Positions 1 through 5,289 of a stretch of DNA of 8,585 nucleotides are shown here, piece after piece. Where the stretch lies: positions 1-8,585 of the forward strand of contig CAJVYT010000175.1 of NCBI GenBank assembly GCA_913009765.1. The letters run 5' to 3'. The number at the start of each line of letters is the position of its first letter. The stretch's first letter is position 1. A program made the position numbers and the translations under genes. The DNA is from an uncultured candidate division Zixibacteria bacterium (GTDB lineage Bacteria; Zixibacteria; MSB-5A5; GN15; FEB-12). The notes under the pieces are model-generated. The model was given only the letters and a program-made list of their open reading frames with translations. It did no database searches and was not told the DNA's origin.

Positions 1-15
1 GTGCTCTTCCGATCT
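1..15. other. Illumina TruSeq adapter remnant at left end
   Basis: The first 15 bases read GTGCTCTTCCGATCT, which is the exact reverse complement of AGATCGGAAGAGCAC, the start of the TruSeq adapter. They are not genomic. The htpX reading frame is genuine up to base 16 and would continue into this artefact. The same adapter occurs at the other end of the window in the opposite orientation, as expected for an untrimmed assembly. Confidence 0.97.
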
Positions 16-760
16 CAATCATTAGATGTGCTGTGGCAGGATTTTTATCTAAATTCAATCTGATAGGAGATGAGTGCAGTTTTTTTAAGGCAGATGCTAA
101 TTCATTGTACCTATTTGTCATTTTAGCACCTTCAGCATCGGCTTTAAATTCTCGCTGTCTCGAAATAGCCATTTGAATAACCATTGCAGCCAATGGAGCA
201 ACAATAGCACCAATAAGCAGACCGATACCTCCTCCTCTGTTATTATCACGGCTGTACCCGCCAAATATAGCCCCCCATCGAGCAATAGATGCCAAGATGC
301 CAATCGCACCTGCAAAAGTTGCAGCAATAGTTCCAATTAACATATCTTTGTTTTTGATATGAGCCAGTTCATGTCCTATAACACCCTCAAGTTCGGCATC
401 GGTGAGTATCTCCAGTATTCCTTCTGTGGCAGCAACGGCGGCATGTTCCTGATTACGACCGGTGGCAAATGCATTAGGAGCTTTTGACGGGACAAGATAT
501 ACTTTCGGCATCGGTATCCTTGATGTGGTGGTGATTGATCTGACTATACGAAAAAGCCTTGAGTTTTCATTTTCGGTGACTTCTTTTGCCTTGTACATTT
601 TCAAGACAACTTTATCAGAAAACCAATAGGAACCTAAGTTGAGAAGAGAGGCGAAAACAAAAGCACCAAATAATCCAATTCGACCGCCTACGAGATAGCC
701 TACAGTGCAAAAAAGAACTATCAGACCTACCATCAATAATGTAACTTTAAAATTATTCAA
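16..760 (-). CDS. htpX: Membrane zinc metalloprotease HtpX (M48B), C-terminus cut off by contig end
   Basis: HtpX is an inner-membrane M48 protease with a cytosolic active site that degrades misfolded membrane proteins alongside FtsH. I read 248 residues by translating the minus strand. Two N-terminal hydrophobic segments (about 6-22 and 27-45) lead into the family motif YWFSDKVVLKMY (45-56), then PNAFATGRN (95-103). The zinc site HELAH is at 130-134 and the third ligand, Glu204, lies in SRQREFKADAEGA (200-212). Two more hydrophobic segments (about 142-162 and 178-199) lie between them. The last residues, NPATAHLMI, match the region shortly before the usual end, so roughly 40 residues are missing (family about 285-290). 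The chosen start is TTG at 760-758: it gives MNNFKVTLL, aligns with the usual HtpX N-terminus, follows GGAG by 11 nt, and has an in-frame stop just upstream. An internal ATG 9 codons later would lose part of the first membrane helix. It lies downstream of the symporter on the same strand, separated by a repeat-containing spacer, and probably has its own promoter. Confidence 0.95.
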
Positions 761-783
761 AATATTTCATGCTCCATAAACGA

Positions 784-811
784 AATCTATATAAATCAAA
801 ACCAAGGTCAA
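784..811 (-). promoter_or_regulatory. Candidate sigma-70 promoter for htpX
   Basis: On the minus strand TTGACC (811-806; 5 of 6 to consensus) is followed after 16 nt by TAGATT (789-784; 4 of 6). Transcription would start near 777, giving a very short leader with GGAG (775-772) ahead of the TTG start at 760. The position is right for htpX, but the -10 match is modest and this is inference from sequence only. Confidence 0.4.
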
Positions 812-842
812 GTTTTTTATCTTACTTGTATAGCGAAAAAAC

Positions 843-998
843 ATGCTGAAAGTTCCATTTTGGGACTGTTGAAAATGTCTCTACTTTGGGAACATACTTC
901 GACTCCGCCCAGTATGACAGATTATAAGTTGTTGTGTTTCAAGTCACCCTGAGCGGAGTCGAAGGGTCTTGAAACACATGTTAGACTTTTTTCAGCAT
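843..998. repeat. Nested inverted-repeat intergenic element
   Basis: The spacer between the symporter and htpX contains three layers of dyad symmetry. The outer arms ATGCTGAAA (843-851) and TTTCAGCAT (990-998) are perfect 9-mers. Two inverted copies of a 22-nt motif beginning CTTCGACTCCGC lie at 897-918 (plus) and 964-943 (minus) and match at 19 of 22 positions. A compact hairpin is formed by GTGTTTCAAG (934-943) with CTTGAAACAC (968-977), continued by ACCCT (946-950) with AGGGT (963-967) and a 12-nt loop. The 22-nt arm pairing and the compact hairpin share bases, so they exclude each other. The CTTCGACTCCGCTCAG core resembles a small palindromic repeat that I recall from intergenic regions of many draft bacterial genomes. 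It has no coding capacity. A role as a bidirectional attenuator or mRNA-end stabiliser is possible, but no T-run directly follows the stem on either strand. Confidence 0.75.
934..977 (-). terminator. Possible 3'-end hairpin of the symporter transcript
   Basis: A 15-bp stem (10 + 5 bp, with a 2-nt bulge on one side) and a 12-nt loop lies about 60 nt past the symporter stop codon. It could end or protect that mRNA before the htpX promoter. On the minus strand the stem is followed by AACAACTTATAAT rather than a U-tract, so it is not a textbook intrinsic terminator. It may act only as an RNA-stability hairpin or be simply part of the repeat element. Confidence 0.3.
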
Positions 999-1038
999 TT
1001 CCATTTTTCAGTTATGATTTGTATCTGCGATGAGGCTG

Positions 1039-3390
1039 TTATTTTTTCCGTTTACTTCTTCCAAACGACATGTTCTCAACAGCAAATTCCTTCTTTTCAA
1101 CAGATGCTTTTTGCGAGTCAGGTTCCGGAGTTGATGCAGTTTCTTCTGATTTTTTGGCAGCAGATCGTTTTGATGATTTTCGTCCATACTCAATAGCACT
1201 TTTTTCTTCCGGTACAGCAGCAATATCCGATTCTTCATTTGGTTCTTTAGTGTCAAGAATTGGTTGTTCTAATACAGTAGAAACAGATTGTTCTTTTGAT
1301 GAAGCAGAATCACTGTTTTCTGAAATCACTTTTGGTTTATTCTGTAGAACGGGTTCATCTTGTACAATAGGCTCGGTCTGTACAATAGGCTCAACATCAG
1401 AGTAAAAGTCTATTTTTGTGAATTGGTCTTCCTGAATTTTTTCAGGAATTTTATCGGCAGTATCAATTACTTCCGGTTGCTTTTCAATGTGCGGGGTATC
1501 CTGTAAAGATTCTCTTTCTCGCATGAGGTTAAGTTGGGCTGCTATTTTGGCACGTTCTCGTTCTATAGTATCTTGAGAAAGTATCGCACTTGCTTTTGTA
1601 ATGACAGAATCTTCATCGGTTTGCTTTTCTCTTATAAGCGGTTTAGACGGTTCCTCTATCTCTTTTTTAATTGGAGCTGTTTGTGTAGTTTTAGCAGCAG
1701 GAATTATCGGTAATGGGGGAACTTCTATTTTATGAATAATCGGTTTTGATTTTTCCGGTTTTTTCTGTTCTTTTTTAGTTGTTTGAACAGGCTTGTGCGA
1801 ATCTTTTTTTGCCGGCTCTTTAGAAAGTTTTGATGTCTTTAACTCATGTTTTACAATTGGAGATTTTTGTTTTTTCTGCTCTGGTTTTACCGGAGTGACA
1901 GTGTTGCTGTTTTTTTCAGTTTCAGCAAAATAATCAGTATCAGGAGAAATTTGAAATGGAGAGTTTGTCTCTTTGCTGACAACTTCTTTTTTTGCTGTCT
2001 CTTTCGTTTTATTTCTGCCATTTGATGGTTTTGAGACAATACTTGGTTTATTTTCTCGTTTTGTTTTAGGATAGTCAGTTTTTGTTTTTTGTTTATCCCG
2101 CGGAGTCCTTGGTTTAGTCTTATTGTATGTCCGTTTGGCGGGTATTGCAGCTTTAGCCGAGCGGGCTGTTTTGAAATCAAATGTATTACCTAACACAGCA
2201 ACGCCAATAGTATCAGACCAGACATCAACAACTGAGCGTATTCTTCCAAATAAGAAATCAACAAGAACTAAAAGACCAATACCTGCAGTTACATGGATAG
2301 GAAACTTTGCGATATGTAAAACAAGAGCAAGCATAAACAATGAAGCATACGGTATGAATGCTGTTATAGATGCTATGAAGAATGCTCCTCCAATGATAGC
2401 AAGTATTTGACCAATACTAATGGTGAGTCCATAAAGTTGAGCTATAAAAATTGCCGATGCGGATAAAAAGAGAGCTGTACCGGATGCATTAAATAAAGCT
2501 CCAAGCGGAAGTACAAAAGCAGAAGCTCTTTGGTCGATAGAAGTAGTCTGTATGCATTTTTCTGTTATAGGTAATGTTGCAACGGCAGAATTTGTCGCGA
2601 ATGCTGTTGATAATGCCGGAATCATTGAAGTAAAATATTTGTATGGTGATACATTACTGAATATTTTGGCAATAATAGGTAAGATAACCAAAGCAAAAAA
2701 TGAGAGTCCGAATATTATAGTAACGGTAAATAGTGCAAGCGAGCTATATAACATCTCTGAATACTGAGAGTTTTCGGCAAATAAAGTACCGGCAAGTGAG
2801 AAAAGCCCAATCGGAGCAATATAGAAAATAAATTTCATCAGTTGAGATAACATCTCTTTTAATGAAATAAAGAAATCTAATACAATTCTATTTTTTCGGT
2901 CAACTGTTGTGAGAACTGTTCCAAGCAGAAAGGCAAAAAGAATAACTGCAAAAAGCTGAATCTCAACGGATGCTGAAAGAAAGCTGTCTGGGATGAAACT
3001 GCTAAAAAGGTTATTAAATGAAAATGAACTAAGATGCGGCACAACTTCTTTTGGAATATATGCACCTGTTTTTGAGGTACCTACCCCCGGCTGAATAACG
3101 AGAGATAATAAAACACCTACAAAAGATGCAGTTAATGAAGTTGCAGTAAAATACAAAGCTGTTTTGCCCAATGAGCGTTTTACTTTATCTTTTGAACCCA
3201 TTGATGCTGCTCCTGCGATTATCATTGTAATCACAAAAGGTATCGCGATAATTTTTAAACTGTTTAAAAATAGTTTTCCGATAAATGATATCGAAAGCAT
3301 AAATTCAGGCATAAAATAGCCTGCGATTCCACCCAATACGACTGCTGCGAGAGTGAAGATAAATACTACAGGTGACAATTTGTTGTTCAT
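1039..3390 (-). CDS. Sodium:dicarboxylate/amino-acid (DAACS, GltP/DctA-type) symporter with a ~380-residue disordered tail
   Basis: The first ~402 residues are a cation-coupled transporter of the GltPh/SLC1 fold, predicted to import a small dicarboxylate or amino acid. Recognisable parts are multiple membrane helices from residue 8, the HP1 motif TAFATNSAVATLP (262-274), the TM7 motif FVLPLGALFNASGTALF (292-308), HP2 around FIPYASLFMLALVL (345-358) and TM8 VDFLFGRIRSVVDVWSD (377-393). Compared with GltPh, the substrate Arg397 is kept (Arg385). Asp394, which contacts the amino group, is Gly382, as might fit a DctA-like dicarboxylate substrate. Asp312 of NMDGT is Ser303, and the HP1 serines are reduced to SAV. 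Residues 403-783 are a hydrophilic Lys/Glu/Pro/Ser/Thr-rich tail: basic to about 590, a likely helix at 596-630 (IERERAKIAAQLNLMRERES), acidic at 640-735, and a basic end SFGRSKRKK. Ordinary family members are about 400-450 residues. By family topology the tail is cytoplasmic. The start ATG has AGGG 5 nt upstream. Membership is certain; substrate and tail function are not. Confidence 0.93.
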   Translation of the reverse strand: MNNKLSPVVFIFTLAAVVLGGIAGYFMPEFMLSISFIGKLFLNSLKIIAIPFVITMIIAGAASMGSKDKVKRSLGKTALYFTATSLTASFVGVLLSLVIQPGVGTSKTGAYIPKEVVPHLSSFSFNNLFSSFIPDSFLSASVEIQLFAVILFAFLLGTVLTTVDRKNRIVLDFFISLKEMLSQLMKFIFYIAPIGLFSLAGTLFAENSQYSEMLYSSLALFTVTIIFGLSFFALVILPIIAKIFSNVSPYKYFTSMIPALSTAFATNSAVATLPITEKCIQTTSIDQRASAFVLPLGALFNASGTALFLSASAIFIAQLYGLTISIGQILAIIGGAFFIASITAFIPYASLFMLALVLHIAKFPIHVTAGIGLLVLVDFLFGRIRSVVDVWSDTIGVAVLGNTFDFKTARSAKAAIPAKRTYNKTKPRTPRDKQKTKTDYPKTKRENKPSIVSKPSNGRNKTKETAKKEVVSKETNSPFQISPDTDYFAETEKNSNTVTPVKPEQKKQKSPIVKHELKTSKLSKEPAKKDSHKPVQTTKKEQKKPEKSKPIIHKIEVPPLPIIPAAKTTQTAPIKKEIEEPSKPLIREKQTDEDSVITKASAILSQDTIERERAKIAAQLNLMRERESLQDTPHIEKQPEVIDTADKIPEKIQEDQFTKIDFYSDVEPIVQTEPIVQDEPVLQNKPKVISENSDSASSKEQSVSTVLEQPILDTKEPNEESDIAAVPEEKSAIEYGRKSSKRSAAKKSEETASTPEPDSQKASVEKKEFAVENMSFGRSKRKK
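1341..1393 (-). repeat. 18-bp tandem repeat inside the symporter tail
   Basis: Three imperfect 18-bp units, two of them sharing TGTACAATAGGCTC, encode EPIVQ-T, EPIVQ-D and EPVLQ-N (residues 667-684) in the acidic part of the tail. In-frame hexapeptide repetition is typical of low-complexity tails that change length by slippage. Confidence 0.75.
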
Positions 3391-3450
3391 ACAACCCTAC
3401 CAATTTTACCGGATTGACTCCAATATATTACCGGTTTTTTCTACTGTACG

Positions 3451-3549
3451 GGTGTTAAAACTCTGAATTTTTCTATTTACGTATAAAAGAATTTTCATTT
3501 TTTAAGCCGTCAATTTATATTTTTTTATATAAAAAGAGTTCTTAACACC
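3451..3549. repeat. Imperfect inverted repeat, 14/15-bp arms
   Basis: GGTGTTAAAACTCT (3451-3464) pairs with AGAGTTCTTAACACC (3535-3549) across a 70-nt AT-rich interior, with a single unpaired base. The interior holds the smaller TTTATAT/ATATAAA palindrome. It lies in the 5' leader region of the symporter, so it could be an operator pair, a leader-RNA fold or the ends of a small MITE-like insert. No target-site duplication is evident. Confidence 0.55.
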
Positions 3550-3600
3550 GTAATTTTTACTGAATGGGCTTTTCTTTTGGAGCCTTTATTTCAAAAACGT

Positions 3601-3627
3601 TCAACGACGGTCGCAATCTAATTTCAT
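3601..3627 (-). CDS. Possible 8-codon leader peptide upstream of the symporter
   Basis: On the minus strand ATG at 3627 is preceded by AGGGAG (3638-3633) at a good 5-nt spacing, and a perfect TATAAT (3661-3656) lies just upstream of that. The frame encodes only MKLDCDRR before TGA. The arrangement of -10 box, strong ribosome site and tiny frame is better than chance would suggest in this spacer, but a convincing -35 is missing (TTGCTA at 15-nt spacing). An overlapping 32-codon frame (3655-3557) starts too close to the -10 box to be translated from that promoter. It may be nothing. Confidence 0.15.
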   Translation of the reverse strand: MKLDCDRR

Positions 3628-3655
3628 GATTACTCCCTTTGCCCAATTCAACCAT

Positions 3656-3661
3656 ATTATA
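3656..3661 (-). promoter_or_regulatory. Perfect -10 box on the minus strand, candidate symporter promoter
   Basis: TATAAT read on the minus strand, in a leader position about 265 nt ahead of the symporter ATG. Transcription from here would carry the AGGGAG ribosome-site sequence and the inverted repeat in a long 5' untranslated region. The -35 is poor, so only the hexamer itself is solid. Confidence 0.3.
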
Positions 3662-3804
3662 TAAGATAAAAATAGATAGCAATATTCGCAACAGATATTT
3701 GATTGTTTCTCATAAGTTGTTATGATTACTGATGATATGTGATGTATAACAGGGTGATAATGAGTATGTAAAATGTATAATTTTAGTTAAAGACGAAGTT
3801 GTGA

Positions 3805-3832
3805 TTGATAAAATCATAATAATCCGTATATT
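3805..3832 (+). promoter_or_regulatory. Candidate sigma-70 promoter for rarA
   Basis: TTGATA (3805-3810, 5 of 6) and TATATT (3827-3832, 5 of 6) are separated by 16 nt. The expected start of transcription falls at about 3839-3840, that is on the rarA ATG, so the mRNA would be leaderless or nearly so. This fits the absence of a Shine-Dalgarno sequence before that ATG. Confidence 0.5.
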
Positions 3833-3838
3833 TTAACT

Positions 3839-5173
3839 ATGGATTTGTTTCAGAAAAAAATGAAATCAGCAAATAATGATGATAAACTTACCGCTCCTTT
3901 GGCAGAACGGATGAGACCGACAAACTTTGACCAATTTTTTGGTCAAAAAAAAATAATTGGTATCGGGACACCTCTTCGAAAAGCTATTGAAACTGACCAA
4001 GTAGCGTCTTGTATATTTTGGGGACCTCCGGGTACCGGAAAAACAACTTTGGCAAAAATGATGGCTCAAGCTACAAAAGGGCAGTTTTTAGCATTTTCAG
4101 CTGTTATCTCAGGAATCAAAGAGTTAAAAATGATTATCTCAAAAGCAGGTGATTATTATAAACTTTCCGGTCGTAAAACATTTCTGTTTATTGATGAAAT
4201 CCACCGTTTTAATAAAGCTCAACAAGACGCATTTTTACCGTATGTGGAAAATGGGGATATTGTGTTAATAGGAGCTACAACTGAAAACCCGTCTTTTGAA
4301 ATCAATTCGGCACTCCTCTCAAGAATGAGAGTGTATGTCTTAGAACGTCTTACTGAAGATGAATTGTCTGAAATAATTTTGCTGGCACTTTCAGATTCTG
4401 AAAGAGGTTTAAAGAATTTAAATTTAACTGTTGATGATGATGCTTTGGCATTTATCGCAGCTTCAGCAGATGGTGATGCCCGCCGAGGTTTGGTTCTGCT
4501 TGAAACTGCCGCCAAATTTGTTGGTAAAAGCTCTGTGATTACTCTTGATATTCTTAAAAAGATTCATCAGAAATCATTTGCTCTTTATGATAAAGCAGGC
4601 GAAGAACATTATAATCTTATTTCTGTTTTACATAAAACTATACGGGGAGGAGACCCTGATGCAGCTCTTTACTGGCTGGCTCGGATGCTTGACGGGGGAG
4701 AACAGCCGATGTATATCATCAGGCGGTTGATACGGTTTGCATCTGAAGATATCGGGCTTGCTGACCCATATGCACTTACCTTGACTCTTGCGGTTCGTGA
4801 CGTATATCATTTTTTGGGTTCGCCGGAAGGAGAACTTGCTATTGCTCAAGCTGTTGTCTATATGGCAACTGCTCCAAAATCAAATGCTGTCTATACTGCT
4901 TTTAAAAAAGCACAATTGGATGCATCTGAAAAAGGTTCCTTGCCGGTGCCTCATAGCTTACGAAATGCCCCTACTTCTTTGATGAAAGATTTAGGATACG
5001 GCAAAAACTACCAATATGCTCATGATTATAAAGACGGTATTACCGGTCAGGAGTATTTTCCTGATAAATTAGTTGGAAAAAACTACTATAATCCAACTGA
5101 AAACGGTCGAGAAAAATCTATTTCAGACTATCTTAAATGGTATAAAAAACAACGCAAACAGACTAAATCTTAG
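3839..5173 (+). CDS. rarA: Replication-associated recombination protein A (RarA/MgsA), AAA+ ATPase
   Basis: RarA is a clamp-loader-like ATPase, homologous to eukaryotic WRNIP1/Mgs1, that acts at stalled replication forks and DNA ends. The protein has 444 residues, the normal length. It shows PLAERMRPTNFDQFFGQ (20-36), Walker A GPPGTGKT (62-69), Walker B LFIDEIHRF (116-124), sensor 1 with the RarA-typical IGATTENPSFEINSALLSR (144-162) ending in the arginine finger, and sensor 2 GDARRGL (212-218). The tetramerisation/C-terminal MgsA domain follows, with DPDAALYWLARMLDGGEQP (272-290), RRLIRFASEDIGLADP (295-310) and AQAVVYMATAPKSNAVY (336-352). The start at 3839 gives MDLFQKK, an N-terminus of the MDLF type seen in many RarA proteins. 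The next in-frame ATG (3860) also lacks a ribosome site. No Shine-Dalgarno precedes 3839, and a promoter candidate ends at the start codon, so a leaderless mRNA is likely. It is followed 116 nt later by a sensor kinase on the same strand that appears unrelated in function. Confidence 0.97.
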   Translation: MDLFQKKMKSANNDDKLTAPLAERMRPTNFDQFFGQKKIIGIGTPLRKAIETDQVASCIFWGPPGTGKTTLAKMMAQATKGQFLAFSAVISGIKELKMIISKAGDYYKLSGRKTFLFIDEIHRFNKAQQDAFLPYVENGDIVLIGATTENPSFEINSALLSRMRVYVLERLTEDELSEIILLALSDSERGLKNLNLTVDDDALAFIAASADGDARRGLVLLETAAKFVGKSSVITLDILKKIHQKSFALYDKAGEEHYNLISVLHKTIRGGDPDAALYWLARMLDGGEQPMYIIRRLIRFASEDIGLADPYALTLTLAVRDVYHFLGSPEGELAIAQAVVYMATAPKSNAVYTAFKKAQLDASEKGSLPVPHSLRNAPTSLMKDLGYGKNYQYAHDYKDGITGQEYFPDKLVGKNYYNPTENGREKSISDYLKWYKKQRKQTKS

Positions 5174-5225
5174 CAATACAATACTTATAACATTCATAAT
5201 TATAAATTATAATAAATTCTTACTA

Positions 5226-5257
5226 TTCAATAGTTTAAATATTAAAAAACTATTGAA
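5226..5257. repeat. Perfect 11-bp inverted repeat between rarA and the kinase
   Basis: TTCAATAGTTT (5226-5236) and AAACTATTGAA (5247-5257) flank a 10-nt AT-only loop. It lies 53 nt after the rarA stop and just ahead of the kinase's -10 candidate. No T-run follows on the plus strand, so an intrinsic terminator is weakly supported. An operator for the kinase gene is the alternative. Confidence 0.6.
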
Positions 5258-5268
5258 ACCTGCCGATA

Positions 5269-5274
5269 TATAAT
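5269..5274 (+). promoter_or_regulatory. -10 box candidate for the histidine kinase
   Basis: A perfect TATAAT lies 15 nt ahead of the TTG start codon. No good -35 occurs at 16-18 nt; TTGAAA at 5253-5258 is too close at 10 nt. If used, it would give a leader of under 10 nt, and an activator or alternative contacts would be needed. Confidence 0.25.
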
Positions 5275-5289
5275 AAATAGAAATAAGCG

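Larger units (their letters stand above)
3391..3838. other. Divergent spacer between symporter and rarA; no convincing gene
   Basis: This 448-nt AT-rich region separates two outward-facing genes and must hold promoters for both. It contains an imperfect long inverted repeat (3451-3549), a direct repeat TTACCGG near 3406 and 3429, an A/T palindrome TTTATAT...ATATAAA around 3514-3533, a perfect TATAAT on the minus strand (3661-3656), a TTGACG on the minus strand (3513-3508) with no well-spaced -10, and a rarA promoter candidate beside the rarA start. Only very short open frames occur (8-32 codons), and none is recognisable. Confidence 0.7.

Noticed and set aside
118..336. Minus-strand 72-codon frame, Leu-rich
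   Set aside because: It overlaps htpX in another frame. The HELAH, SDK and REFKADAEGA motifs establish the real frame.
1070..1405. Plus-strand 111-codon open frame opposite the symporter tail
   Set aside because: It is an antisense shadow of a long low-complexity reading frame, Ser/Phe-rich because the other strand is Lys/Glu-rich, with no ribosome site or recognisable motif.
1039..3390. Symporter tail as a separate gene fused by a sequencing error
   Set aside because: One continuous 783-codon frame crosses the junction with no internal ribosome site and methionine before a second domain, and the tail has no independent domain. Fusion by error remains possible but is not supported by the sequence.
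3410..3500. Minus-strand 30-codon frame (MKILLYVNRK...) in the symporter leader
   Set aside because: There is no ribosome site before its ATG, and it lies within the AT-rich inverted-repeat interior, so it is indistinguishable from chance.
5226..5257. Inverted repeat as the rarA intrinsic terminator
   Set aside because: The stem is AT-rich and lacks a following T-run on the coding strand, so it is kept only as a repeat.
5073..5273. Plus-strand 66-codon frame across the rarA end
   Set aside because: It overlaps the conserved rarA C-terminus out of frame, and its remainder is AT-rich spacer.
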